Source: an uncultured Clostridia bacterium
Lineage (GTDB): Bacteria > Bacillota > Clostridia > Oscillospirales > CAG-272
DNA: 64,000 bases
Reading direction: 5' to 3'
Assembly (NCBI GenBank): GCA_947627815.1
Contig: CANQXN010000001.1
Span: 11,255-75,254, forward strand
The first letter of the stretch is position 1. Each line of letters opens with the position of its first letter. The notes under the pieces were generated by a model, which was not told the DNA's origin, searched no databases, and saw only the letters and a program-made list of their open reading frames with translations. Below are positions 51,370 through 59,812 of this stretch, in pieces. The translations under genes were made by a program, and so were the position numbers.

Positions 51370-52419
51370 TCAGGTGTGATATGCCACAATGAAACCGCCG
51401 ATGTTGTCGCCGGATACGGTATAGACGGCGCCGGCCGGCAACCGGATCGAGGTCGTGGAAAGGACGGTTTCGGCCGGGCAATAGATCACCGACCATGTCA
51501 CGCCGTCGGCGTCTTTAATTTGTAAAGTGCCGTTTGTCATTCGGACGAAATTCGCGTAATGATCCAGATTTTCTATATTTTGATTCTCCATCAATTGTGC
51601 ATGTGGCAACCCGACAAAACGGAAGGTAGCCAGCGCTGTGCTTTCCTGTCCCGAAAGCCCGGTATAAATGAAACCGTATTGCGCGGCATTCTGCCGGAAC
51701 CATTCAAGCGCGGTCATTTCCACGCCGCCCGCTGTTACCTTTTGGGTATGCAGCGGATAAGTGGCTTTGCCGTCGTATATGTTGATCGCGATAGAGTATC
51801 CTGTGACAAAGGGACTTTGCAGGCTGTTGGCGTCCGAAAACACATAGCCGTTTACCAGCTGGATATAGGTTTCGCCGGTCGCTTCGGTAAAAGCGTTCAT
51901 TAAGGCTTCTAAATAGGGGAAAGCGTCCTCTTTAATCAGGAGATTGGCGTTTGCCAACTGATAATTCTTTGATTTTTGTCCGTAAAGAACGGTAAGATTA
52001 TGAGCGGGTACGCGATTGACCGAAGAAGAAACGGCACGGGAGACCGGCAGACGCAGCGGATTAAAACAGAACGGATGAAATTCATTGATCACGAGAAGTG
52101 AGCCGGAAATGTAGGAATGGGAGTCGAGAGAAACAATCCCATCCTCCGGTACGATTTTCCCCTCCTGAAGAAGCGCTCTCGGCGCTTCGGTGTCCGGCGT
52201 AGGCAGCGTCGCTGCCGGCGTAGATTGTGCCGGCGGCACATAGGGACCGTCCGAAGAAGTTTCCAAAGGCGAAGAAGTCTTGTCCGCGCTTTCTGTCCCG
52301 ACGGTAGAGGATGCGGATGCGTCATCCGAAGAATCCGCCTGCTCCCCGCAAGCCACGGCGCAGGCCAAAAGCAGGGTGAAAGACAGTAAAATGAGCATGA
52401 TTTTCACAAAACGCCGCAT
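51370..52419 (-). CDS. VanY-like lipoprotein, catalytically inactive paralogue
   Basis: 349 residues from ATG 52419. A lipoprotein signal (LLLAC / AVAC) leads to a Ser/Thr/Pro-rich linker and a VanY-type fold. It aligns with the active enzyme at 42239-43120, including WFRQNAAQYGFIYT and FRFVGLPHAQLMENQ, and shares its tail (CPAETVLSTTSIRLP, VSGDNIGGFIVAY). But each catalytic position is lost: SxHxxGxAxD reads SPFVTGYSIAIN (His to Phe 204, Asp to Asn or nearby), and EPWH reads ALAT (Glu to Ala, His to Thr 265). It is therefore probably a pseudoenzyme that binds wall peptides without cutting. The promoter upstream is near-consensus. Confidence 0.82.
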   Translation of the reverse strand: MRRFVKIMLILLSFTLLLACAVACGEQADSSDDASASSTVGTESADKTSSPLETSSDGPYVPPAQSTPAATLPTPDTEAPRALLQEGKIVPEDGIVSLDSHSYISGSLLVINEFHPFCFNPLRLPVSRAVSSSVNRVPAHNLTVLYGQKSKNYQLANANLLIKEDAFPYLEALMNAFTEATGETYIQLVNGYVFSDANSLQSPFVTGYSIAINIYDGKATYPLHTQKVTAGGVEMTALEWFRQNAAQYGFIYTGLSGQESTALATFRFVGLPHAQLMENQNIENLDHYANFVRMTNGTLQIKDADGVTWSVIYCPAETVLSTTSIRLPAGAVYTVSGDNIGGFIVAYHT

Positions 52420-52460
52420 ACAAAAAACACATCCTTCCCCATGTATCAATATCTTTTTTG

Positions 52461-52489
52461 ATTCTATCACAGCTTCCCTTTTTTGTCAA
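52461..52489 (-). promoter_or_regulatory. Sigma-A promoter for the VanY-like lipoprotein
   Basis: Minus strand: TTGACA (52489-52484), 17 bases, TAGAAT (52466-52461). Confidence 0.88.
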
Positions 52490-52568
52490 GATACCGTCGG
52501 CAAGTTATTTTGCACTTTTTGTCGAAAGCGCGCCTCCAAACGGAAAACGAGCGGAGATCGAAGGACAG

Positions 52569-52607
52569 AAAAACCGTCGGCCTCTTCTGACACTGCCGAC
52601 GGTTTTA
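52569..52607 (-). terminator. Terminator of the crp-ABC transporter operon
   Basis: AAACCGTCGGC and GCCGACGGTTT form the stem around a 13-base loop; five T residues follow on the minus strand. Confidence 0.88.
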
Positions 52608-52642
52608 AGATATGAATGAGAGAAAATATTTCGGCGATCCGC

Positions 52643-53224
52643 TTACGCATCCAGTTTCAGAACGCGCTCGCAAAGAGCGGCGGCATCGGAGGGATCATGC
52701 GTAACCAAAAGCAGTGTTTTCCCCCGCGCGTGTTTTTCGACAAATTGGCGGGCGATGATTTTGGTTCCTTCGTCCAGCGCGGAAAAAGGCTCGTCAAGCA
52801 AGAGAATCTCCCGATTCGGCAAAAATGTTCTCGCCAGCGCGACACGCTGCTTCATACCGCCGGAGAGTTCAGGCGGAAAAGAGGCGCCGACCGAAGCAAG
52901 CCCCAATTCATCCAGCAAGGCTTGGGCGTAAGGTTTTGCGCTTTTTAAAGGCTGCGGCGATACGATCGCCACATTGTCAAGAACAGAAAGAGAATCGAAA
53001 AGGCGGGCTTCCTGAAACATGAACGCGATCTGTTCGGGACGGCATCCTGTGATTTCTCCTTTTGTCGGCTTTTCAAGTCCTGCTATCATGCGGAGCAATG
53101 TTGTTTTTCCATAGCCGCTTTTTGCAAAAATGGCCAGGTGTTCGCCGGCAGCGATTTCAAGATTCAGATCGTCGAACACCACATGCGTGCCAAAGGATTT
53201 TGCGCACTGTATCAATCGGATCAT
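52643..53224 (-). CDS. ABC transporter ATPase, nitrate/sulfonate/taurine type
   Basis: 193 residues, shorter than the usual 240-260 of SsuB/TauB but with all core motifs: Q-loop MFQEARLF, signature LSGGMKQRV, Walker B ILLLDEPFSALD and H-loop VTHDPSDAA. The Walker A reads AKSGYGKTT, with Ala 34 in place of the first glycine. The N- and C-terminal trims are modest, so it is likely still active. It overlaps the permease end by four bases. Confidence 0.87.
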   Translation of the reverse strand: MIRLIQCAKSFGTHVVFDDLNLEIAAGEHLAIFAKSGYGKTTLLRMIAGLEKPTKGEITGCRPEQIAFMFQEARLFDSLSVLDNVAIVSPQPLKSAKPYAQALLDELGLASVGASFPPELSGGMKQRVALARTFLPNREILLLDEPFSALDEGTKIIARQFVEKHARGKTLLLVTHDPSDAAALCERVLKLDA

Positions 53225-54060
53225 AACGCGCCCTCCTCTTGATGCGACGGCTCTTCCCTGCGCACCGAAGTCGGCTTCTTCCTTCTATGCGAAAGACGGC
53301 GGAAAAGCGCTTCCAAAAGCATACTCAGGAAAACCACCGTTATGGTCCAGGCAAACAGCAGATCGATATCTAAATTGGATTTGGCGTCGGCCAGATGCCT
53401 GCCGATGGTGTTTTTCAGCGAGCAAATCACCTCGGCGGAAATGCCGGCTTTCCAGGCAAGCCCCAGCGAGGAGGTCAGCGCGGCCGAAACATAAGGGCGA
53501 AGCTGAGGCCACCAGAGAACCTTTGCTTTTTTTCCAAAGGAAAAACGGTATACCGCGGCGACTTCCGCAAGTTCGGGGCGAAAGGCGTTATAGCCTTCCG
53601 TCAGATTGTTGAAGAAGAGCGGTGTGACCATCACGGTGACGATGACGATAGAAACCGAAATCAAGGGCAGATCGGCCAATCGGATCAGCACATAGACCAA
53701 AATGATAAAGGAGGCAACCGGCGTGGAACGAAGGACAAGGATCATCGGCCGGACGACGGCGGCAACCGCTTCCCACCGATGGGCGGCGAGCGACAGCAGC
53801 GTGCCAAAGAGCGCTCCTAAGAGAAACCCTGCCATGATGCTGAGCAGCGACCCGCCCACGGCCTGCCAGAAAAACGCCTGCCCCAGCAGTCTGCCCCAGG
53901 CGACAACCACGGTATGCGGATAAGGTAAAAACAGCTCGTTTCCGATGGCCAAAGCCAGCAAATACCAGACAGCTGTCCAGAAAAGAAAGGCGAAAAGGCC
54001 GTACCGGAGCTTTTTGAGACGACCGCCGGAAGCGATTTTATTTGAAATAGTAGAAGCCAT
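53221..54060 (-). CDS. ABC transporter permease, nitrate/sulfonate/taurine type
   Basis: 279 residues with six or so membrane helices. The EAA loop is FSFGKKAKVLWWPQLRPYVSA, preceded by AEVAAVYR. The C-terminal 25 residues are charged (RRLSHRRKKPTSVRREEPSHQ). It overlaps the binding-protein gene by 23 bases. With the binding protein and ATPase it makes a full BPD_transp_1 importer. Confidence 0.9.
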   Translation of the reverse strand: MASTISNKIASGGRLKKLRYGLFAFLFWTAVWYLLALAIGNELFLPYPHTVVVAWGRLLGQAFFWQAVGGSLLSIMAGFLLGALFGTLLSLAAHRWEAVAAVVRPMILVLRSTPVASFIILVYVLIRLADLPLISVSIVIVTVMVTPLFFNNLTEGYNAFRPELAEVAAVYRFSFGKKAKVLWWPQLRPYVSAALTSSLGLAWKAGISAEVICSLKNTIGRHLADAKSNLDIDLLFAWTITVVFLSMLLEALFRRLSHRRKKPTSVRREEPSHQEEGAL

Positions 54061-55063
54061 CGTCCGGAACTTTGCCGCCTACCGAGGTAGGATCGGCTTC
54101 AAAAAGTACGGTGAGGAAGCCGGAAAGCTGATCTTTCATTTCAGTCCCCTCGATATAAACGATGTGACAACGAGGAATGGCCTGCAAGGCGACCGGCTTT
54201 TTGGGAATGATGCCCGCGTTTACGATCATATCGGACGCCGCATCTTGATTTTGATTGACGAAATCGACAGACGCGCGGTAGTCATCCAAAAATTCCATCA
54301 GCTGTTCGGGATATTGCTCGGCAAACGCCCGGCGCACGACGATACAGCCCTGCATCAAGGAAGAATCGGATACTTTGTTCCATTCTTCGGTCAGATCCAT
54401 GACGATGTGCGCGTCTTGCACCGTTGTCAAGGCGCTGGTCACATTCGGTTCGGGAAGCATAACGACGGTGTCGGGTTTTGACAAAAACGCGGCCACTTCG
54501 GCGTGATCGGAAAATGAAAAATCCAATGTGACATCGTTGTCGGGATCCAAGCCGTTTTCGGAAAGCAGATAACGAAGCACATACTCGGGCGTGGAACCGC
54601 CGCCCGCGCAATAAATCGTCTTGCCCTTCAGGCTGTTCCAATCGGTGACGCTGTTGCCGTTTTCCAAAAGATAAAGCACGCCGAGCGTATTGACGGCGGC
54701 GATTTTGAGATCGGCTTTGCCGCTGTTATATAAAGCGGCGGCCACATTGGTAGGCAGCGCGGCAATGTCATAATTGCCCATGAGAATCTCGGTTTTGACA
54801 AGATCCGGCGAGGCAAAGACGCTGACTTTATAGCGGGAATCGGGATTGTTGGTCATGGTGTTGTAAAGCTGCGCCATGCCCATACCGGTGGGGCCTTTGA
54901 GGCCGAGAATCCGGACTTCCGCCGCCGTTTCGGGAGCCGAAGGCGAGTCTGAAGAAGTGGAAGCGGGCGTGGTTTGCGTCTCATCGTCGCCGCAAGATAC
55001 GATCAGCGCGGCGCTGACGGTAAGGCATAGGGTCAAAAGCAGAAAACAGAGGAGTTTTTTCAT
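54038..55063 (-). CDS. ABC transporter substrate-binding lipoprotein (NMT1/SsuA-like)
   Basis: 341 residues. Signal peptide with lipobox near LIVSCG (cysteine about residue 24), a short Thr/Ser linker, then an NMT1/THI5-type fold: LKGPTGMGMAQLYN, YDIAALPTNVAAALYN and GKTIYCAGGGSTPEYVLRYLL. This is the subfamily that serves sulfonates, nitrate, taurine or pyrimidine-type thiamine precursors. The substrate cannot be told from sequence. Its ATG overlaps the crp stop. Confidence 0.9.
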   Translation of the reverse strand: MKKLLCFLLLTLCLTVSAALIVSCGDDETQTTPASTSSDSPSAPETAAEVRILGLKGPTGMGMAQLYNTMTNNPDSRYKVSVFASPDLVKTEILMGNYDIAALPTNVAAALYNSGKADLKIAAVNTLGVLYLLENGNSVTDWNSLKGKTIYCAGGGSTPEYVLRYLLSENGLDPDNDVTLDFSFSDHAEVAAFLSKPDTVVMLPEPNVTSALTTVQDAHIVMDLTEEWNKVSDSSLMQGCIVVRRAFAEQYPEQLMEFLDDYRASVDFVNQNQDAASDMIVNAGIIPKKPVALQAIPRCHIVYIEGTEMKDQLSGFLTVLFEADPTSVGGKVPDDGFYYFK

Positions 55064-55803
55064 AAGATGTCCTTTCTTGATGGTTTATTTTCAGAATCAC
55101 TTTCCCTCTCGGCAGATTCTGTCAAGTGAGAAAGCAATTTTGCGCGATCTGTCACCGTGACGGTTTTACCGCTTCGCTGAATACTGCCGTCCTTCGTCAG
55201 TTCGTCCAGCGCGCGGTAAAGGGTCATTCGGCTGATATTTAAGGTATTGGCCAGCGCCAGCATGGAAAGCTTGCTGCCGTTTTGTTCGGCAAGATAAAGG
55301 CTGAGCTTGGCAAGCGCGTTCGGCGCGGTAAAAGCATCTAATTTCGCATTGAGAAAGCGGATTTTCTGCGAAAGCAAGCGAATGTAGGCCAAGGAGGCTT
55401 CGGGAGAGGCGCTGAGGATTTCGGCCACGGTTTCCTGCGGCACAAAGACGACAAGCGCTTTTCGCGAAACGACCCGAATCTCGCTGGCATACGGCTCGTC
55501 TTCGGCAAAAAGCGCGGCCAGACCGAACAAACTCCCCGGCTGAAACCGGCTGACGGCAACATCGCCGCCCGCGTTGGTTTTCACGGCGACCGCTTTCCCT
55601 TCGAGCAAAAAGGCCAAGGCGCGCTCGAAAGCCTGCGGGGAAAAAATGCATTCCCCGTTTTCATAGCTTCTGACGGAAAACCCTTGGGAAGAAACGATTC
55701 TGTCAAAAAAAAGATCCCGACCTAAAATATCGTTTTCACTAAGCACAGTCCGAAAACGGGACAGCGCCCGAGAAAAATCGGCGCCCTCTTTCCGTTCCTG
55801 CAT
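55060..55803 (-). CDS. Crp/Fnr family transcriptional regulator
   Basis: 247 residues from ATG 55803 (GGAGGAA ahead). An N-terminal cyclic-nucleotide-binding-like beta barrel (FSVRSYENGECIF, FQPGSLFGLAALF), a dimer helix and a Crp-type helix-turn-helix (SMLALANTLNISRMTLYRALDELTKDG). The ligand is unknown; there are no cysteines of an Fnr-type iron-sulfur cluster at the N-terminus. It overlaps the binding-protein start as ATGA, so the regulator and importer are made together, probably in a feedback loop. Confidence 0.9.
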   Translation of the reverse strand: MQERKEGADFSRALSRFRTVLSENDILGRDLFFDRIVSSQGFSVRSYENGECIFSPQAFERALAFLLEGKAVAVKTNAGGDVAVSRFQPGSLFGLAALFAEDEPYASEIRVVSRKALVVFVPQETVAEILSASPEASLAYIRLLSQKIRFLNAKLDAFTAPNALAKLSLYLAEQNGSKLSMLALANTLNISRMTLYRALDELTKDGSIQRSGKTVTVTDRAKLLSHLTESAERESDSENKPSRKDIL

Positions 55804-55862
55804 CGGCGGCACTTCCTCCTTCTTCCTAAGCGTTTTGAAAAAAGTGAAACATTTTTTACAGT

Positions 55863-55891
55863 ATTATATCACACAAGCCCCGCCTTGTCAA
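55863..55891 (-). promoter_or_regulatory. Sigma-A promoter for the crp-ABC operon
   Basis: Minus strand: TTGACA (55891-55886), 17 bases, TATAAT (55868-55863), full consensus. TGTAAAAAATGTTTCAC just after it looks like a degenerate inverted repeat and could be an autoregulatory site. Confidence 0.9.
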
Positions 55892-55943
55892 GGGGACACT
55901 CTTCCTTTTTTTCGGCATACACTGAAGACGAGGTGATGAATTT

Positions 55944-57215
55944 ATGATACATACCATTCGTCCCGGCGATACCATCTACTCTATTGCCCGTGAATACGGG
56001 GTATCGCCGGCTCTATTGCAGGCCAACAATGCGATCACGGCGCCGGAACAGCTTGTCGTGGGACAGACTTTGGTCGTTCTCTTCCCGCAAACCACCTATA
56101 CCGTAAAACAGGGAGACACTCTTTTTTCGATTGCCAAAGAATATCAGACGACGGTAAAGAACCTGTACCGAAACAATCCGTCTCTGATGGGGAAAAGCGA
56201 TATTGTGCCGGGCGAGGAGCTTGTCATTTCTTATCGCGAATCTCCGAAACGGGCGATTACCGTAAACGGATATGCGTATCCTTTTATCGCCGACAATGTT
56301 TTAGCCGAAACGCTGCCGAACCTTTCCAATATCACGCCCTTTTCCTATGGCTTTACTTCGATGGGCGACTTGATCCTTCTGGCGGATGACGAACTTGTGG
56401 AAAAAGCCAAAAGCAGCCAGGTAGAGCCGATCATGCTACTTACTTCCCTCAATTCCAACGGCAATTTTGACAATACGCTTTCCGATCTTTTATTAAATGA
56501 CGAAGAGCTTCAGGATACGCTGATCGAAGAGATCATCGAAACCATGCGTTTGAAAGGATATCACATTTTAGATGTGGATTTTGAATTTGTTTTTCCCAAG
56601 GATCGGGTCGCTTATGCCGATTTCATCGCCAAACTGAACGAGCGACTGGAACCTTACGGCTTTGATGTCTGGGTGGCGCTTGCCCCCAAAACCTCGGCGG
56701 ATCAGAAAGGACTTCTCTACGAAGCGCACGATTATGCCCTGCTCGGGCAGGCGGCCGACCGCGTATTGCTCATGACCTATGAATGGGGCTATACTTACGG
56801 GCCGGCGCTGCCCGTGGCGCCACTCAATAAGGTGCGCGAAGTGGTGGAATATGCCGTCAGCGAGATTCCGCCCGAAAAAATTCTGCTGGGTATGCCGAAT
56901 TACGGCTATGATTTTACCCTGCCCTATGTACAAGGGGAATCCAAAGCAACTACATTGTCAAACATGGATGCTGTAAAATTAGCCTATCAAAAGAGAGCGG
57001 GCATCGAATATGATGAAACCTATCAGTCGCCGTATTTCTTCTATACCGAAAACGGCAAACGCCACGAAGTCTGGTTCGAGGACGCCCGCAGCGTGCAGGC
57101 AAAGCTCGACCTGATGGATGAAAAAGAGCTGGCCGGCGTCAGCTTCTGGACGGTGATGAAGTATTTCCCCGCCGCCAATCTTTTGCTCCGCTCCTATCAA
57201 TTGACCGACAACTGA
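55944..57215 (+). CDS. Spore cortex hydrolase, LysM-LysM-GH18 (SleL/YaaH-like)
   Basis: 423 residues: LysM domains at about 2-47 (HTIRPGDTIYSIAREYGV) and 51-96 (YTVKQGDTLFSIAKEY), then a GH18 domain with the catalytic DVDFEFV (DxDxE) near residue 206, YEWGYTYGP and the end block GVSFWTVMKYFP. It is the SleL/YaaH architecture that degrades cortex fragments in germination. No signal peptide, typical of proteins laid down in the spore by the mother cell. A GAGGTGA site lies ahead. CATACACT at 55916-55923 resembles a mother-cell sigma -10 element. Confidence 0.92.
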   Translation: MIHTIRPGDTIYSIAREYGVSPALLQANNAITAPEQLVVGQTLVVLFPQTTYTVKQGDTLFSIAKEYQTTVKNLYRNNPSLMGKSDIVPGEELVISYRESPKRAITVNGYAYPFIADNVLAETLPNLSNITPFSYGFTSMGDLILLADDELVEKAKSSQVEPIMLLTSLNSNGNFDNTLSDLLLNDEELQDTLIEEIIETMRLKGYHILDVDFEFVFPKDRVAYADFIAKLNERLEPYGFDVWVALAPKTSADQKGLLYEAHDYALLGQAADRVLLMTYEWGYTYGPALPVAPLNKVREVVEYAVSEIPPEKILLGMPNYGYDFTLPYVQGESKATTLSNMDAVKLAYQKRAGIEYDETYQSPYFFYTENGKRHEVWFEDARSVQAKLDLMDEKELAGVSFWTVMKYFPAANLLLRSYQLTDN

Positions 57216-57225
57216 AAGAAGAAAG

Positions 57226-57269
57226 AAAAAACACCTGCGCGGGAAAAGGCCATCCCTCGCAGGTGTTTT
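57226..57269. terminator. Bidirectional terminator
   Basis: ACACCTGCG/CGCAGGTGT around an inner GGG/CCC, with an A-tract on one side and T-tract on the other. Between the convergent sleL-like gene and metA. Confidence 0.9.
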
Positions 57270-57285
57270 ACCGGGGTAATTTTTC

Positions 57286-58203
57286 TTATTTGATGGTGCG
57301 GATGTCATAAGGGGTCGACTGATAGACAAAATAGTTGAGCCAGTTGGTATAAAGGAGATTGGCGTGAGAACGCCAGGTTGACAGGGGCGTTTGCGTGTCG
57401 TCATCTTTAGGAAAATAGTTTTTCGGCAGCTTGGTGGCAAGGCCGTTTTTTTTGTCACGCTCGTATTCCAATTTCAAGGTGTCGGCGTCGTATTCCGAAT
57501 GACCCATGATAAAAATCTGCCGCCCTCTGTGAGAACTCAGGGCATACAGACCCGCCTCCTCGGAGGAAGCGAGAATTTTCAAACGGGTATTTTCTTCAAT
57601 GTCTTCTCTTGAAATGGTGGTATAGCGGGAATGCGGCACCATGAAGACATCGTCGAACCCACGGAACAGCATCGAGTTTTTATATTCCACCCGATGCGGG
57701 AAAATACCGAACATTTTTTCCGGCAGGGGGTGTTTTTTTATGCCGTAATGATAATACAGACCGGCCTGCGCGCCCCAGCAGATGTGGAACACGCTGGTGA
57801 CATGCGTTTTGCTCCACTCCATGATTTCGCAAAGCTCGTCCCAATATTCCACTTCTTCAAAAGGCAGTTGTTCCACCGGCGCGCCGGTAATGATCATGCC
57901 GTCATAATTGTTTTCCCTGACATCGTCAAACACCTTATAAAAGGCGATCATATGATCCTGCGGCGTATGGCGGGATTCGTGCGTGCGGGTATGGATCAGT
58001 TCCATTTCCACTTGAAGCGGCGTATTGCCCAAAAGCCGCGCCAACTGTGTTTCTGTCGTGATTTTGGTCGGCATCAGATTGAGTACCAGAATCTTCAGAG
58101 GACGGATATCCTGGGTGATCGCGCGCGTTTCGGTAATCGCGAAAATATTTTCATTCAGCAGCGTTTGCGTTGCCGGCAGATCGTTTGGTATTTTGATGGG
58201 CAT
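57286..58203 (-). CDS. metA: Homoserine O-acetyltransferase (MetA family)
   Basis: 305 residues. Catalytic Cys in [12 protein letters not shown], and FIMGHSEYD with the active His/Glu. The residue that chooses the acyl donor, in [14 protein letters not shown], is Glu after the Val; in characterised MetA proteins this Glu marks acetyl-CoA use and Gly marks succinyl-CoA. So this is an acetyltransferase by established knowledge, which fits the metY gene. GGAGGCG precedes the ATG. Confidence 0.94.
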   Translation of the reverse strand: MPIKIPNDLPATQTLLNENIFAITETRAITQDIRPLKILVLNLMPTKITTETQLARLLGNTPLQVEMELIHTRTHESRHTPQDHMIAFYKVFDDVRENNYDGMIITGAPVEQLPFEEVEYWDELCEIMEWSKTHVTSVFHICWGAQAGLYYHYGIKKHPLPEKMFGIFPHRVEYKNSMLFRGFDDVFMVPHSRYTTISREDIEENTRLKILASSEEAGLYALSSHRGRQIFIMGHSEYDADTLKLEYERDKKNGLATKLPKNYFPKDDDTQTPLSTWRSHANLLYTNWLNYFVYQSTPYDIRTIK

Positions 58204-58238
58204 GAGAACGCCTCCTTTGTGTTTGGTTGGGAAAAGGT

Positions 58239-59528
58239 TCAGATTTTGGAAAGCGCCTGTTCTACATCGGCAATAATATCGTCAATGTGTTCAATGCCCA
58301 CCGACATCCGGACAAGATCGGCGCCGATGCCGCTTTCTTCAAGCTGTTTGTCGGTGAGCTGGCGATGCGTGGTGGAGGCGGGGTGCAGCACGCAGGTGCG
58401 GGCATCCGCCACATGAACCACAATGGCGGCCAGCCGGCAGGCGTCCATGAACTTCATGGCCGCTTTTCTGCCGCCCTTGACCCCGAAAGCGATGACGCCC
58501 GAGCAGCCACGGGGCAGATATTTTTGCGCCAGCGTATACTGATCGGAGGATGGAAGGCCGGGATAATTGACCCAACCGACCTTCTCTTGTTTTTCCAGAA
58601 ATTCAGCCAGTTTCAAAGCGTTTTCCGAGTGTCTTTCCATGCGCAAAGCGAGCGATTCCAGCCCTTCATTCAGCATAAAAGCGGTGATGGGCTGCTGAAT
58701 GCAGCCGAAATCCCGGAGGAGCTGGGTGCGCGCCTTGGTGATATAGGCGGATTTGCCGAACGATTCGGTATAAACAACGCCGTGATACGATTCATCGGGG
58801 GTGGAGAGTTCGGGGTATTTGCCTCCCCTCGTCCAGTCAAAATTGCCGCTGTCAACGATAACGCCCCCCACGACGGAAGCATGGCCGTCCATATATTTGG
58901 TCGTGGAGTGGGTGACAATATCGGCGCCGAATTCAAAAGGACGGCAAAGCACCGGCGTCGGGAAGGTGTTGTCCACGATAAGCGGCACGCCGTGCCTGTG
59001 GGCGATGGCGGCAAAGCGCTCGATATCCAGCACCGCAAGACCGGGGTTGGAAAGCGTTTCGCCGAACACAAGACGCGTATTTTCATCAAAAAGCGCGTCG
59101 ATCTCTTCATCGGTCATGCCGGACAGGACAAACCGGCACTCGATCCCCATGCGCTTCATCGTGACGGAGAAAAGATTTACCGTACCGCCGTAGATAGAGG
59201 TCAGCGAAATAAAATTCTGCCCTGCGGCGGTAATATTGAAAACCGAAAGAAAGCTGGCGGCCTGGCCGGAGGAAACCAGCATGGCGCCGACGCCGCCTTC
59301 CAACGCGGCAATATGGTTTTCTACATATTCTACCGTGGGATTGGAGATTCTCGTATACATATGTCCTGGCGCTTTCAGGTCAAACAGATCGCCCAAATGC
59401 TCGCTGGAATCGTATTTATAAGTCGTACTCTGATAAATGGGGATCACCCGGGGTTCGCTGTTTTTGGGTTCATAAGTTCCCTGCACACAGACGGTTTCAA
59501 GTTTTTTTCCGGATTCTGTCTTACTCAT
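58239..59528 (-). CDS. metY: O-acetylhomoserine sulfhydrylase
   Basis: About 429 residues from ATG 59528 (AGAGGG ahead; a TTG two codons earlier is possible). PLP-dependent Cys/Met metabolism enzyme: [36 protein letters not shown] with the PLP lysine, and a C-terminal [18 protein letters not shown]. It makes homocysteine from O-acetylhomoserine and sulfide. It lies 35 bases ahead of metA. I see no SAM riboswitch in the short leader. Confidence 0.95.
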   Translation of the reverse strand: MSKTESGKKLETVCVQGTYEPKNSEPRVIPIYQSTTYKYDSSEHLGDLFDLKAPGHMYTRISNPTVEYVENHIAALEGGVGAMLVSSGQAASFLSVFNITAAGQNFISLTSIYGGTVNLFSVTMKRMGIECRFVLSGMTDEEIDALFDENTRLVFGETLSNPGLAVLDIERFAAIAHRHGVPLIVDNTFPTPVLCRPFEFGADIVTHSTTKYMDGHASVVGGVIVDSGNFDWTRGGKYPELSTPDESYHGVVYTESFGKSAYITKARTQLLRDFGCIQQPITAFMLNEGLESLALRMERHSENALKLAEFLEKQEKVGWVNYPGLPSSDQYTLAQKYLPRGCSGVIAFGVKGGRKAAMKFMDACRLAAIVVHVADARTCVLHPASTTHRQLTDKQLEESGIGADLVRMSVGIEHIDDIIADVEQALSKI

Positions 59529-59590
59529 ATACAAGCCCTCTTTTCCATTTCGTATTTCAGAACAGGCAGCTAATTGACAATACAGTGTAT

Positions 59591-59619
59591 ATTATAGTAT
59601 CGGGTTTCAAAAAAGTCAA
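59591..59619 (-). promoter_or_regulatory. Sigma-A promoter for metY-metA
   Basis: Minus strand: TTGACT (59619-59614), 17 bases, TATAAT (59596-59591). The leader is only about 55 bases. Confidence 0.9.
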
Positions 59620-59708
59620 TGTTTTTTTCGCCGCTCTCCCGAAACGCCGGCAAAACTGTGGGAATTTGACCGGAAAACGGAAAAAAAGTAAAAAATTACA
59701 ATCCGATC

Positions 59709-59737
59709 TTGCAAAAGACCGCCGTAAGTGGTAAAAT
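59709..59737 (+). promoter_or_regulatory. Sigma-A promoter for the GT2-GtrA gene
   Basis: TTGCAA at 59709-59714, 17 bases, TAAAAT at 59732-59737. Confidence 0.72.
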
Positions 59738-59812
59738 AAAAAAGACCCGTCCCTGTCAAAGGCAGGTTTGGCGGTTCCCCGATAAAAAGCGCTGAAAAAA
59801 AGAGGATTTATT

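Noticed and set aside
59529..59590. SAM riboswitch ahead of metY
   Set aside because: Leader too short after a consensus promoter; no S-box helices.
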